Shown: piece by piece, positions 9,325 to 18,525 of the stretch
How positions within the stretch are numbered: position 1 is the first letter of the stretch
Layout: every line of letters begins with the position of its first letter
Assembly (NCBI RefSeq): GCF_030410485.1
Contig: NZ_JAUHHC010000007.1
Location: forward strand, 158,213-222,212
Reading direction: 5' to 3'
Length of the DNA: 64,000 bases
Source: Roseateles violae
GTDB taxonomy: Bacteria; Pseudomonadota; Gammaproteobacteria; Burkholderiales; Burkholderiaceae_C
Notes under the pieces: generated by a model
Database searches by the model: none
What the model was told of the DNA's origin: nothing
The model's input: the letters and a program-made list of their open reading frames with translations, nothing else
Translations under genes and position numbers: made by a program

Positions 9325-9815
9325 TCAGGATACCGGCTGGCCCTGACGGCGCCGCAGTGAACTCGGCGCGTCGAGATTTGCGTCATCGCTGACGCCGACA
9401 CCCAGGCGGTCGACCAGTTCCCCGCCCATCCAGGCGGTGACCAGGGCCAGCGTCACGCCGATGAAGACCAGCGCATGGGCCAGCCAGCTCGGCGCCTTGG
9501 GCGCGTCGCGCCGCAAGCACCAGCTGAGCGCGAACAGGCTCAGCACGATCACGTTGCCGCCGGCGTGCAGCGCGCCGAGCGACTTGGCCCGCGTGCCGCG
9601 TGGGATCGCCAGCCAGTCGATCAGGCCGAAGGGTGCCGCCAGCAGGCCGCCGATCAGGCCGGCGGCAATCGGGTAGTCGGCGACGACGGCCAGCATGGGC
9701 CGCCCGGTGGCGATGGCCAGCAGATCGAACCCGACCGAGGCGCCGAGCAGCCCAGCGGAAACACGACGAGCATCTGGTGAATCGGATGCCCCAGCAGACG
9801 GGCTTTGCTTTCCAT
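9325..9815 (-). pseudogene. DUF2231 inner-membrane protein, frameshifted
   Basis: Two overlapping frames together spell one DUF2231 family membrane protein of about 163 residues. The N-terminal frame begins at the ATG at 9815 and reads MESKARLLGHPIHQMLVVFPLG. It then continues in another frame with LLGASVGFDLLAIATGRP and the downstream IGGLLAAPFGLIDWLAIPRGTRAK core. Restoring one missing G next to 9750 (sense GGCTG to GGCCTG) joins the frames exactly. Four hydrophobic helices are expected. The family's function is unknown. The break is either a genuine recent inactivation or a single-base sequencing error; the intact coding character on both sides favours a recent event or an error. Confidence 0.7.
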
Positions 9816-9875
9816 GGTGACTCGACTCCGAGTGGGAATGTCACCCGAGGGCAAGTTGCGCTCCTGCCGACCGGC

Positions 9876-11006
9876 TCAGCCCTCGCTCGGCAGCAAGGCC
9901 GCGATCTGCTGCGCATCGAAACCCAGCTCGCCCAGCAGGGTGCGGCCATCGGCGCCCGGTGCGGGGCCGCGCTGCGGGGCGCGGATCGCGCTGCGCGAGA
10001 AACGCGGCGCGGCGGCCGGTTGCCAATGGCCATCGACCTCGACGAAATTGCCGCGCGCTTGGTTGTGCGGATGGCGCGCCGCCTCGTCCAGCGACAGCAC
10101 CGGCGCGAAGCACACATCGCTGCCTTCGAGCAGCGCCGTCCATTCCGCGCGCGTCTTGGTGCGGATGCGCGCGGCGACGCGCTCGCGCAGCGCCGGCCAT
10201 TGCCGCGCATCGTATTGCTGGGCCGGGTCAAGGTCGTGCAGTTCCAGCCGCTGCAGCAGCTCGCGGTAGAACTGCGGCTCGATCGCGCCCAGGGTCACGT
10301 AGCGGCCATCCGCGCATTTAAAGCTATCGTAGAAGGGCGAGCTGTGCAGGAAGAAGTTCTGCGCCGGCTGCTCGCGCCAGAAGCCGCTGGCGCGCAGCGA
10401 ATGGACCAGCGCCGTCAGCGCGCCGACGCCGTCGACCATCGCCGCGTCGACGACCTGGCCGCGGCCCGAGGCCCTGGCTTCCAGCAGCGCGCAGACGATG
10501 CCGAAGGCGGCGAACATGGCGCCGCCGGCCATATCGCCGAGCAGGGTGGCGGGCAGGCTCGGCGCGACGCCCTCGCGCGTCGCGATCGACAGCGCGCCGG
10601 TCAGCGCCACATAGTTGATGTCGTGGCCGGCCGCCTGCGCCAGCGGGCCGGTCTGGCCCCAGCCGGTGACGCGGCCATAGACCAGGCGCGGGTTGCCCGC
10701 CTCGCAGTCGGCCGGCCCCAGGCCCAGTCTTTCCATCACGCCGGGGCGGTAGCCCTCGATCAGCGCGTCGGCGCCGGCGATCAGCTTCTTGACCGCCTGC
10801 AGGCCCAGCGGATGCTTGAGGTCCAGGCAGATCGAGCGCTTGCCGCGGTTCATCGCCTCGCCGGCGCCCAAGCTGCGCAGCGCCGCCGGCCGCTCGACGA
10901 CGATCACCTCGGCGCCCATATCGGCCAGCAGCATGCCGACGAAGGGCCCCGGGCCGATGCCGGCCATCTCGATCACCCGCAGGCCGCCCAGGGGACCTTC
11001 GCTCAT
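9876..11006 (-). CDS. CaiB/BaiF family CoA transferase, alpha-methylacyl-CoA racemase-like
   Basis: The 376-residue protein belongs to the class III CoA-transferase fold and most resembles alpha-methylacyl-CoA racemase, which epimerises 2-methyl-branched acyl-CoAs during branched-chain lipid breakdown. Family features are the LRVIEMAGIGPGPF start, the LADMGAEVIVVERP segment, and the candidate racemase catalytic pair His128 (AGHD) and Asp158 (LLGDMAGG). A CoA transferase role cannot be excluded from sequence alone. It is divergent from greB, with only 44 bp between the two start codons, and has no obvious partner genes. Confidence 0.9.
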   Translation of the reverse strand: MSEGPLGGLRVIEMAGIGPGPFVGMLLADMGAEVIVVERPAALRSLGAGEAMNRGKRSICLDLKHPLGLQAVKKLIAGADALIEGYRPGVMERLGLGPADCEAGNPRLVYGRVTGWGQTGPLAQAAGHDINYVALTGALSIATREGVAPSLPATLLGDMAGGAMFAAFGIVCALLEARASGRGQVVDAAMVDGVGALTALVHSLRASGFWREQPAQNFFLHSSPFYDSFKCADGRYVTLGAIEPQFYRELLQRLELHDLDPAQQYDARQWPALRERVAARIRTKTRAEWTALLEGSDVCFAPVLSLDEAARHPHNQARGNFVEVDGHWQPAAAPRFSRSAIRAPQRGPAPGADGRTLLGELGFDAQQIAALLPSEG

Positions 11007-11050
11007 CGTGTTCTCCTCATTGTTTTTGCGTCAGCGCCACAATACACGGC

Positions 11051-11608
11051 ATGAGCAAGGCATTCACAAAGGAAAGCGAGCAGGACGACGACGAGGAGCT
11101 GGCGCTGCCCTCGCTGCCGCAGGGCACGCGCAACTACATGACGCCCGAGGGCTATGGGCGGCTGCGCGCCGAGTTCATCGAGCTGCTCGATGTGGAGCGG
11201 CCCAAGATCGTCGAGACCGTGTCCTGGGCGGCCAAGAACGGCGACCGCTCCGAGAACGGCGACTATCTGTACGGCAAGAAGCGGCTGCGCGAGATCGACC
11301 GCCGCCTGCGCTTCCTGACCAAGCGCCTGGACATCGCCGAGGTCGCCGACCCCAGCGTGCACCATGGCAAGGACCAGATCTTCTTCGGCGCCACCGTCAC
11401 CTACGCGAACGCGAAAGGCGAGGAGCGGACGATCACCATCAAGGGCATCGACGAGAGCGACAGCCTGAAGGGCGAGGTCAGCTGGATCTCGCCGATCGCG
11501 CGCGTGCTGCTGAAGGCCCGTGAGGGCGACGAGCTGCAATTGCTGACGCCGGGCGGCGTCGAGACGATCGAGGTGATCGAGGTGAGCTACCCGGCGCCTA
11601 AAACCTGA
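11051..11608 (+). CDS. greB: Transcription elongation factor GreB
   Basis: GreB rescues backtracked RNA polymerase by stimulating cleavage of the nascent RNA 3' end. The 185-residue product has the N-terminal antiparallel coiled coil with the acidic tip (NGDRSENGDY, about residues 65-75) and a C-terminal FKBP-like domain. The family-typical YMTPEGYGRLRAEF motif is present. A charged N-terminal extension of about 25 residues, rich in Asp/Glu, precedes it. There is no Shine-Dalgarno; a CACAAT hexamer ends 7 nt before the ATG, consistent with a leaderless message. Its TGA directly abuts the spoT stop codon on the other strand. Confidence 0.95.
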   Translation: MSKAFTKESEQDDDEELALPSLPQGTRNYMTPEGYGRLRAEFIELLDVERPKIVETVSWAAKNGDRSENGDYLYGKKRLREIDRRLRFLTKRLDIAEVADPSVHHGKDQIFFGATVTYANAKGEERTITIKGIDESDSLKGEVSWISPIARVLLKAREGDELQLLTPGGVETIEVIEVSYPAPKT

Positions 11609-13885
11609 TCAGGGCTTGACGCGCCAGACGCGCAGCACCGCCGGCGAGCGTTTCAAGGTGCGCAGCACATCGGCCAGGTGCAGGCGGTCGCGCACGGACA
11701 GCAGCAGATTCATCTCGGCCGTCTCGCTCGCCTGCGATTCCTCGCTCATCGAGATATGGGTGATGTCGGCCTCGGCGCTGCTGACGGCCGAGGCGACCTG
11801 GGCCAGCACGCCCTTGCCATTGTTCAGCAGCAGGGAGACGGCCGCCTCGAAGGGCCGGCTCAGCTCCTCGGCCCAGGTGACCGCGATCCAGTGCTCGGAG
11901 TCGCGCTGGAACAGCTTGCGGCCGACCGAGCATTCGGCCGTGTGCACCAAGAGGCCCTCGCCACGGCCCAGATAGCCCTTGACGTCGTCGCCGGGGATAG
12001 GTCGGCAGCAGGGCGCCAGCCGCACCGAGGCGCCTTCGCTGCCGTCCAGCATCACCTGGCCCTGGGCCGGTGCATCGTCATCGCCGAAGCGGCCCATGGT
12101 CAGCATCACCGCGTCGGGGCGCTGGCCCTGCTCGGTCAGCATGCGCGCCAGCTTCTTGGCGACGATGCTGGCGATCTTGCGGCCCAGGCCGATCTCGACC
12201 AGCAACTCGTCGACATGGCGGTTGCCGGCCCAGCGGGCCAGCTGCTGCCAGGCCTGGGCGGCGGTCTGGTCCTCGTCGTCGAGGCTGGGCAGGGTCAGCC
12301 CCTCGGCGCGCAGCGCCTGGGCCAGCATTTTTTCGCCCAGGTCGCGCGATTCTTCCTGCTCCAGGTTCTTCAGGAAATGGCGGATCTTGGAGCGCGCCCG
12401 GCCGGTGCGCACAAAGCTGAGCCAGGCCGGATTGGGTCGCGCGCCGGGGGCGGTGACGATCTCGACCACGTCGCCGCTGCGCAGCTCGGTGCGCAGGGGC
12501 ACCGGCTCGCCATTGATCTGGGCGGCCACGCAATGGTCGCCGACGTCCGAGTGGATCGCATAGGCAAAGTCGACCGGCGTCGCGCCCTTGGGCAGGGCCA
12601 TGATCTTGCTCTTGGGCGTGAACACGTAGACCGCGTCGGGGAACAGGTCGATCTTGACGTGTTCGAGGAACTCGTTGGCGTCGCGCGTCTCGTCCTGGAT
12701 GTCGATCAGCGACTGCAGCCAGTTCGCGCCCAGCTGCTGCATACCCTGCGAGCTGGTGCCGGCCTTGTACATCCAGTGCGCGGCCACGCCTTTCTCGGCC
12801 ACCAGATGCATGTTCTCGGTGCGGATCTGGAACTCGACCGGCGTGCCCAGCGGGCTGACCAGGGTCGTGTGCAGCGACTGGTAGCCGTTCGGCTTCGGGA
12901 TCGCGATGTAGTCCTTGAAGCGGCCCGGCTGCGGCTTGTAGAGCTGGTGCAGCACCCCCAGCGACAGATAGCAGCTGGGCAGGTCGGCCACGACGATGCG
13001 GAAGCCGAAGATGTCGGACACCTGGGCAAAGCTCAGGTGCTTGTCCTTCATCTTCTTGTAGATCGAGTACAGCGTCTTCTCGCGGCCGTGGATCTCGACC
13101 TTGAGCTCCGACTCGCCGAAGGCCTTCAGCACGTCGCGCTCGATGCGCGAGACCAGGTCGCGGCGGTTGCCACGCGCCTTCGTGATCGCCTTGGACAGCG
13201 CCGCATGGCGCCAGGGGCTGATGAACTGGAAGGACAGCTCCTGCAGCTCGCGGTAGATCTGGTTCAGACCCAGCCGGTGCGCGATCGGCGCGTAAATGTC
13301 CAGCGTCTCGCGGGCGATGCGGCGCTGCTTGACGGCCGCCATCGCGTCCATCGTGCGCATATTGTGCAGGCGGTCGGCCAGCTTGATCAGGATCACGCGC
13401 ACATCGCGCGCCATCGCCAGCAGCATCTTGCGGAAGGACTCGGCCTGCGATTCCTCCTTGGTCGAGAACTGCAGCTTGTCCAGCTTGGTGAGCCCGTCGA
13501 CCAGCTCGGCCGTCGGCGCCTCGAACTTCTCGATCAGCTCGGCCTTGGTGACGCCGCAGTCCTCCATCGTGTCGTGCAGCAGGGAGGCCATGATGGCCTG
13601 GGCGTCGAGCCGCCATTCGGCGCAGATGCCGGCCACCGCGATCGGATGGGTGATGTACGGCTCGCCGCTGGTGCGCAACTGGCCCAGATGGGCTGCGTCG
13701 GCAAACTTGTAGGCCTCGCGGATGCGCCGGATGTCGGCCTTGGGCAGGTAGTGCAGCCGGTGGGCCAGCGCGTCGAAGGAGGCGGCCTCGGCCTCGGTCG
13801 GCGCCGGCGCGGCCGTGCTGCGCAGGCCCGGCAGGCCGGTCAGGGCTGCGGGCAGGCGGGCGACGGCGAATGAACGGAATCCCAT
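11609..13885 (-). CDS. spoT: Bifunctional (p)ppGpp synthetase/hydrolase
   Basis: This RelA/SpoT-homologue makes and degrades the stringent-response alarmone (p)ppGpp. The 758-residue protein has an N-terminal HD hydrolase domain with an intact HDTMED motif (about residues 105-110). The synthetase domain follows, with the GREKTLYSIYKKM and GYQSLHTTL motifs. A TGS domain starts at VYVFTPK (about 415), and a C-terminal ACT domain lies at about 675-750. Presence of both HD and synthetase motifs argues for the bifunctional form rather than a synthetase-only RelA. It follows rpoZ on the same strand, as in many proteobacteria, and converges with greB without a spacer. Confidence 0.95.
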   Translation of the reverse strand: MGFRSFAVARLPAALTGLPGLRSTAAPAPTEAEAASFDALAHRLHYLPKADIRRIREAYKFADAAHLGQLRTSGEPYITHPIAVAGICAEWRLDAQAIMASLLHDTMEDCGVTKAELIEKFEAPTAELVDGLTKLDKLQFSTKEESQAESFRKMLLAMARDVRVILIKLADRLHNMRTMDAMAAVKQRRIARETLDIYAPIAHRLGLNQIYRELQELSFQFISPWRHAALSKAITKARGNRRDLVSRIERDVLKAFGESELKVEIHGREKTLYSIYKKMKDKHLSFAQVSDIFGFRIVVADLPSCYLSLGVLHQLYKPQPGRFKDYIAIPKPNGYQSLHTTLVSPLGTPVEFQIRTENMHLVAEKGVAAHWMYKAGTSSQGMQQLGANWLQSLIDIQDETRDANEFLEHVKIDLFPDAVYVFTPKSKIMALPKGATPVDFAYAIHSDVGDHCVAAQINGEPVPLRTELRSGDVVEIVTAPGARPNPAWLSFVRTGRARSKIRHFLKNLEQEESRDLGEKMLAQALRAEGLTLPSLDDEDQTAAQAWQQLARWAGNRHVDELLVEIGLGRKIASIVAKKLARMLTEQGQRPDAVMLTMGRFGDDDAPAQGQVMLDGSEGASVRLAPCCRPIPGDDVKGYLGRGEGLLVHTAECSVGRKLFQRDSEHWIAVTWAEELSRPFEAAVSLLLNNGKGVLAQVASAVSSAEADITHISMSEESQASETAEMNLLLSVRDRLHLADVLRTLKRSPAVLRVWRVKP

Positions 13886-13988
13886 GGGGCGAATTTAACG
13901 CATCGCGCCCGGGCCAGCCGGGGCAGGGATACCGCCAAAACGACAACGGGCACCCGCAGGTGCCCGTCGATCGCACAGCGGCGCCGGT

Positions 13989-14192
13989 TTAGACCGGCAC
14001 CTTGCGCAGCATCTCGACGCCGACTTCGCCGGCGGCGATCTCGCGCAGCGCCGTCACGCCGGGCTTGTTCTTGCTCTCGATCTTGGGCGTGTGGCCCTGG
14101 CTCAGCATGCGGGCGCGGTAGGTCGCGGCGAGCACCAGCTGGAATCGGTTCGGGATCTTGGTCAGGCAGTCTTCGACGGTGATGCGGGCCAT
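13989..14192 (-). CDS. rpoZ: DNA-directed RNA polymerase omega subunit
   Basis: Omega aids assembly of RNA polymerase and forms part of a ppGpp-binding site on the enzyme. The 67-residue product shows the family signature [27 protein letters not shown] at its N-terminus and the conserved [16 protein letters not shown] segment. It lies between gmk and spoT on the same strand, the classic gmk-rpoZ-spoT order, which links polymerase and alarmone synthesis. Confidence 0.96.
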   Translation of the reverse strand: MARITVEDCLTKIPNRFQLVLAATYRARMLSQGHTPKIESKNKPGVTALREIAAGEVGVEMLRKVPV

Positions 14193-14234
14193 GTGGTGGT
14201 TCCGGGCTGGGTGTTGCGGGTGCCGAACCGGGGG

Positions 14235-14855
14235 TTACGGCAGATTGAGCGCGTAGAACACCGCGGAGCGGTTTCGGCGCTGAGCGGCGTATTTTAACCG
14301 CTGCGCGTGGACAATCGATTTCAGGTCGAAAACAGCCGTGTCGAACACCGCATTGACGACGACGAAATCGAAATGCCGCGCCTGGGCGACCTCGACGCGG
14401 GCGTTTTCCATGCGGTGGGCGATGACCTCCGGGTCGGTGTCGCCGCGGCGCGCCAGGCGCTGCTGCAGTTCCTCCCAGCTCGGCGGCAGGATGAAGATCA
14501 GCACCGCATAGGGGAACAGCTGCTTGATCTGCAGGGCGCCCTGGTAGTCGATCTCCAGCACGACGTCCTCGCCATGCGTCATGCGCGCCTCGATCGCCGC
14601 GCGCGAGGTGCCGTAGAGATTGCCGTGCACCTCCGCCCATTCGAAGAACTCGCCGCGCTCCGCCATTGCCTTGAACTCGTCCTTGCCGACGAACCAGTAC
14701 TCGCGGCCATGCTGCTCCTGGCCGCGCGGCGCGCGCGAGGTGTGCGAGATCGACACGTCCAGCTTGGCGTCCAGTTCCAGCAGCGCCTTGACGAGGCTCG
14801 ATTTGCCGGCGCCGCTGGGTGCAGCGACGACGAAGAGATTGCCCGGATATTCCAT
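14235..14855 (-). CDS. gmk: Guanylate kinase
   Basis: Guanylate kinase phosphorylates GMP to GDP with ATP. The 206-residue protein begins with the P-loop [10 protein letters not shown] (about residues 12-21). It has the guanylate-kinase signature [11 protein letters not shown] with the GMP-binding region, then the YWFVGKDEF segment. No Shine-Dalgarno is visible. A GACAAT hexamer (14862-14867, minus strand) ends 6 nt before the ATG, the same geometry as at hemC, so a leaderless transcript from a promoter inside the end of yicC is possible. It is 27 nt downstream of yicC. Confidence 0.96.
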   Translation of the reverse strand: MEYPGNLFVVAAPSGAGKSSLVKALLELDAKLDVSISHTSRAPRGQEQHGREYWFVGKDEFKAMAERGEFFEWAEVHGNLYGTSRAAIEARMTHGEDVVLEIDYQGALQIKQLFPYAVLIFILPPSWEELQQRLARRGDTDPEVIAHRMENARVEVAQARHFDFVVVNAVFDTAVFDLKSIVHAQRLKYAAQRRNRSAVFYALNLP

Positions 14856-14882
14856 ATCGCTATTGTCTTTTCTTCTGCTGCT

Positions 14883-15797
14883 TCACTCGATGTTCTGGAC
14901 CTGCTCGCGCAGCTGTTCGATGGCGACCTTCATCTCCACCGAGATATTGGTCAGCTCGATCGCGGCCGACTTGGAGGCAAAGGTATTGGCCTCGCGCAAG
15001 AGCTCCTGGACCAGGAAGTCCAGGCGCTTGCCGAGTTCGCCGCCCTTCTTCAGCAGGCGGCTGATCTCGTCCAGATGGGCGCGCAGGCGGGCCAGTTCCT
15101 CGGCCACGTCGATGCGGATTGCATAGGCGGTGGCCTCGTTGAGCGCGCGCTCGCGGGACGCTTCCTCGGACACGGTCTGCGCCGCGCCGGCGCTGGCCAG
15201 CGCTTCCTGCCAGCGCTCCAGAAAGCGCTGCTGCTGGCGCGTCACCACGGCCGGCACCAGCGGCTCGGCCTCGGCGGCCAGTTCGCGCAGGCGCTTGACG
15301 CGCTCCAGCAGCACGGCGACCAGCTTCTCGCCCTCGCGCTCGCGCGCCTCGGCCAGGCCGTCGAGGCAGGCGCGCGCGGCCTCCATCGTCGCCTCGTCCA
15401 GGCGCTCGGCGGCAGCGCCGCCGTTCTTGCACCACTGCAAGGCCTCGTGCACCGACAGCGGCTTGGCCTGCGGCAGCCAGCCCTGCACGGTGCTTTCCAG
15501 CCGCGCCAGCCGGTTCAACTGTTCCGGCTGCGGCTGGGGCCAGGCGTTGTCGGCCTCGCGCTGGGCGTTGATGCGCAGCTCGATCTTGCCGCGCTTGAAG
15601 CGCGCCGTCAGCAACTCGCGCAGCGCCGGCTCGAGGCCGCGCAGTTCCTCGGGCATGCGGAAGGCGAGGTCGAGAAAGCGGCTGTTGACCGAGCGCAGCT
15701 CGACGCTGACGGAGGCCTTGGAGGCGCCGGTGTTTTCACCGGAAACACTGGGTTGCGAGGCGGCACTCGCGTAACCCGTCATGCTGTAGACTGGCAT
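14883..15797 (-). CDS. yicC: YicC/YloC family endoribonuclease
   Basis: The 304-residue protein is a member of the YicC family, recently described as an endoribonuclease involved in small-RNA and mRNA turnover. It begins with the conserved MTGYASA segment (from residue 6). It also shows the RSVNSRFLDLAFRMPEEL motif, and ends with the DUF1732-type C-terminal domain containing GKRLDFLVQELLREANTFASKS. It heads the yicC-gmk-rpoZ-spoT strand. Its start codon is only 32 bp from that of the divergent protein kinase gene, so the promoters must overlap or lie within the opposite coding region. Confidence 0.93.
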   Translation of the reverse strand: MPVYSMTGYASAASQPSVSGENTGASKASVSVELRSVNSRFLDLAFRMPEELRGLEPALRELLTARFKRGKIELRINAQREADNAWPQPQPEQLNRLARLESTVQGWLPQAKPLSVHEALQWCKNGGAAAERLDEATMEAARACLDGLAEAREREGEKLVAVLLERVKRLRELAAEAEPLVPAVVTRQQQRFLERWQEALASAGAAQTVSEEASRERALNEATAYAIRIDVAEELARLRAHLDEISRLLKKGGELGKRLDFLVQELLREANTFASKSAAIELTNISVEMKVAIEQLREQVQNIE

Positions 15798-15829
15798 CTA
15801 GCACTCGGTAAGCAAAGCAAAGCGCGATT

Positions 15830-16798
15830 ATGTCAAAGCCGAAACCGGCGCCCCTGCCTGCGGGCACGGTGGTGGGGGGCTACCAGATCATCAAGCGACT
15901 GGCAGCAGGCGGCTTCGGGGTGGTCTACCTGGCCGAAGATCCCGAACACCACCTGGTGGCCCTGAAGGAATATCTGCCCTCCAGCCTGGCCGAGCGCTCG
16001 CCCGGCGAACTGACGCCGCGCGTCAAGCCGGAGAAGCAGCCGCTGTACCGTCTGGGCCTGAAGAGCTTCTTCGAAGAGGGGCGGTCTCTCGCGCAGATCT
16101 CGCATCCCAGCGTCGTCTCGGTGCTGAACTTCCTGCGCGAGAACGAGACCGTCTACATGGTGATGAACTACCTGCAGGGCGATACCCTGCAGGACTTCAT
16201 CGTCACCGCGCGCGACATGAAGCGCGACAAGGTCTTCCGCGAATCGACGATACGCTCGCTGTTCGACGAGATCCTGCGCGGCCTGCGCATCGTCCACCAG
16301 CACAAGATGCTGCACCTGGACATCAAGCCGGCGAACATCTTCATCACCAACGACAACAAGGCGGTGCTCCTGGACTTCGGCGCGGCGCGCGAGGTGCTGA
16401 GCAAGGAGGGCAACTTCATCCGCCCGATGTACACGCCCGGCTTCGCCGCGCCCGAGATGTACCGCCGCGACGGCGCCCTCGGCCCCTGGACCGACATCTA
16501 CGCGATCGGCGCCTGCATCTATGCCTGCATGCAGGGCTATCCGCCCAACGACGCGCCGCAGCGCCTGGAGAAGGACCGGCTGGCCCTGAGCCTGTCGCGC
16601 CTGCGCAATGTCTATTCGGACAATCTGATCGAAGTGACCGAGTGGTGCATGTCGCTCGATCCGCTGTCGCGACCGCAAAGCGTGTTCGCGCTGCAGAAGG
16701 AGCTGGCCCGTGAGACCGAGCGCCGCTACACCAAGCTGAGCTTCAGCGAGCGGCTGAAACTGCAACTGGAGAACCTCAAAACCGGGGCGAAAGCGTGA
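15830..16798 (+). CDS. Hanks-type serine/threonine protein kinase
   Basis: The 322-residue cytoplasmic kinase carries the full set of Hanks motifs: a glycine-rich loop (AAGGFGVVY, about residues 23-31), the ATP-anchoring Lys in VALKEYLP (about 45), the catalytic loop HLDIKPAN (about 165), and DFGAARE (about 183). No transmembrane segment or extracellular sensor is present. A PP2C phosphatase gene follows about 75 nt later, so the two probably form a reversible Ser/Thr phosphorylation pair. The substrate is unknown. The neighbours rph, rdgB and hemW suggest a housekeeping location rather than a type VI secretion link. Confidence 0.93.
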   Translation: MSKPKPAPLPAGTVVGGYQIIKRLAAGGFGVVYLAEDPEHHLVALKEYLPSSLAERSPGELTPRVKPEKQPLYRLGLKSFFEEGRSLAQISHPSVVSVLNFLRENETVYMVMNYLQGDTLQDFIVTARDMKRDKVFRESTIRSLFDEILRGLRIVHQHKMLHLDIKPANIFITNDNKAVLLDFGAAREVLSKEGNFIRPMYTPGFAAPEMYRRDGALGPWTDIYAIGACIYACMQGYPPNDAPQRLEKDRLALSLSRLRNVYSDNLIEVTEWCMSLDPLSRPQSVFALQKELARETERRYTKLSFSERLKLQLENLKTGAKA

Positions 16799-16866
16799 GC
16801 CCCCACGCTCACTTTCGTTCGCTGCCCCCCGAGAGGGAGCGAAGCCTCCTTGAGGCGGCTCGGCGG
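16799..16866. repeat. Intergenic palindromic repeat between kinase and phosphatase genes
   Basis: A GC-rich stretch with alternating CCCCACGCTCACTTTCGTTC and GGGAGCGAAGCC blocks can fold on itself and fills the gap between the kinase and phosphatase genes. Its composition and wording resemble a short interspersed palindromic repeat that I recall from other Burkholderiales genomes. No second copy was found in this window. Confidence 0.45.
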
Positions 16867-16874
16867 AGGCCTTC

Positions 16875-17774
16875 GTGAAGTTTTCGGTCTTCCAGGTCAG
16901 CCGCAAGGGCGGGCGCGAGAAGAACGAGGACCGCATGGGTTACTGCTACACCCGCGAGGCCGGCCTGTTCGCGCTGGCCGACGGCATGGGTGGGCATCCG
17001 GAGGGCGAGGTCGCGGCGCAGAAGACCCTGCAGGCCCTGGCCGCGCTGTTCCAGCGCGAGGCGCGGCCGCAATTGGCCGAGCCGCAGCGCTATCTGCAGG
17101 ACGCGGTGCTGATCGCGCACCAGCAGCTGCTGCGCTACGCGATCGAGAAGGGCCTGTCGGACACGCCGCGCACGACCGTCGTGGCCTGCGTGATGCAGGG
17201 CGACCAGGCCTTCTGGGCCCATTGCGGCGATTCGCGCCTGTACCTGCTGCGCGAGGGCAAGCTGGTCGCGCGCACCCGCGACCATTCCTATATCGAGCTG
17301 GCCGAGGCGCTGGGCCGGGCGACGCCGGGCGCCGAGCGTTTCAATCGCAATGTGCTGTTCACCTGCCTGGGCAGCCCGGGCAAGCCCATGGTCGACACGG
17401 CCGGCCCGCTGTTGCTGGAGCCCGGCGACCGGCTGCTGCTGTGCTCGGACGGGCTCTGGGGCAATCTGAGCGATGACGAGATCGTCGCCCAACTGGCCGA
17501 GCGGACCATTGCCGACGCGGTGCCGGAACTGGTCGAGCGGGCGCTGCGCAATGGCGGCCCGCGCTGCGACAATGTCACCGTGCTGGCGGTCGAATGGGAA
17601 GGCAAGGGCGAACTCGATGCCCCCTCGACGCAGGAGCTGGACGAGGATGGTTTCGCCTCGACGATCCAGGGCGTCGCCGACCATCGCGTCGAGATGGACG
17701 AGAGCGAGATCGAGCGCGAGGTGCGCGAGATCCGCGATGCGATCCAGCGCGCCGCCAAGAAGCCCAAACCCTAG
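16875..17774 (+). CDS. PP2C-family serine/threonine phosphatase
   Basis: This metal-dependent phosphatase presumably reverses phosphorylation by the kinase encoded just upstream. The 299-residue protein has all PP2C motifs: RKGGREKNEDR (about residues 10-20, metal-ligand Asp), ADGMGGH (about 36), CGDSRLYL (about 117), CSDGLWGNL (about 190) and RCDNVTVLAVEW (about 230). An acidic C-terminal tail of about 60 residues follows the catalytic domain and could be a substrate or partner interface. It is 12 nt upstream of rph. Confidence 0.93.
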   Translation: MKFSVFQVSRKGGREKNEDRMGYCYTREAGLFALADGMGGHPEGEVAAQKTLQALAALFQREARPQLAEPQRYLQDAVLIAHQQLLRYAIEKGLSDTPRTTVVACVMQGDQAFWAHCGDSRLYLLREGKLVARTRDHSYIELAEALGRATPGAERFNRNVLFTCLGSPGKPMVDTAGPLLLEPGDRLLLCSDGLWGNLSDDEIVAQLAERTIADAVPELVERALRNGGPRCDNVTVLAVEWEGKGELDAPSTQELDEDGFASTIQGVADHRVEMDESEIEREVREIRDAIQRAAKKPKP

Positions 17775-17786
17775 AAAGAATTTCCG

Positions 17787-18521
17787 ATGACTGTTGAACT
17801 GAAGAAGCCGCGCATCGGACGTGCGGCCGACGCGCTGCGCCCGGTGACCATCACCCGCCGCTACACCCGCCATGCCGAGGGCTCGGTGCTGATCGAGTTC
17901 GGCGGCACCAAGGTCCTGTGCACCGCCTCGGTCGAGGAAAAGGTGCCGCCGCACAAGCGCGGCTCCGGCGAGGGCTGGGTGACGGCCGAATACGGCATGC
18001 TGCCGCGCGCCACCCACACGCGCAGCGACCGCGAGGCGGCCAAGGGCAAGCAGAGCGGCCGCACGCAGGAGATCCAGCGCCTGATCGGCCGCTCGCTGCG
18101 CTGCGTGTTCGACCTCGCCAAGCTCGGCGAGCGCACGATCTCGCTGGACTGCGACGTGATCCAGGCCGACGGCGGCACGCGCACGGCGGCGATCACCGGT
18201 GCCTATGTGGCCGCGCATGATGCGGTGAGCTGGCTGATCGCGCAGGGCAAGCTGAGCAGCTCGCCGATCAAGGACGCGGTCGCGGCGATCTCGGTCGGCA
18301 TCGTCGACGGCGTGCCGCTGCTGGACCTGGAATACACCGAGGATTCGGCCTGCGACACCGATATGAACGTGGTGATGACGGCGGCCGGCGGCTTCGTCGA
18401 GCTGCAGGGCACGGCCGAGGGCGTGGCCTTCACGCGCAAGGAGATGAACGCGCTGCTGGACCTGGCCGAGAAGGGCATTGGCGAGCTGCTGGCCGCGCAG
18501 CGACGCGCGCTGGAGATCTAA
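17787..18521 (+). CDS. rph: Ribonuclease PH
   Basis: RNase PH is a phosphate-dependent 3'-5' exoribonuclease that trims tRNA precursors down to the CCA end. The 244-residue length is standard. Typical segments are [29 protein letters not shown] at the start, the phosphate-site region [15 protein letters not shown] (about residues 90-105) and [19 protein letters not shown] (about 112-130). A purine-rich stretch, AGAAAGAA, precedes the ATG as a ribosome-binding site. It is the third gene of a five-gene operon. Confidence 0.97.
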   Translation: MTVELKKPRIGRAADALRPVTITRRYTRHAEGSVLIEFGGTKVLCTASVEEKVPPHKRGSGEGWVTAEYGMLPRATHTRSDREAAKGKQSGRTQEIQRLIGRSLRCVFDLAKLGERTISLDCDVIQADGGTRTAAITGAYVAAHDAVSWLIAQGKLSSSPIKDAVAAISVGIVDGVPLLDLEYTEDSACDTDMNVVMTAAGGFVELQGTAEGVAFTRKEMNALLDLAEKGIGELLAAQRRALEI

Positions 18522-18525
18522 GCCG

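Noticed and set aside
11603..11614. Possible terminator between convergent greB and spoT
   Set aside because: The two stop codons abut (TGATCA) and there is no hairpin with a T-run there.
11678..13873. 731-codon plus-strand frame over spoT
   Set aside because: Antisense shadow of a conserved gene; no family-like segments.
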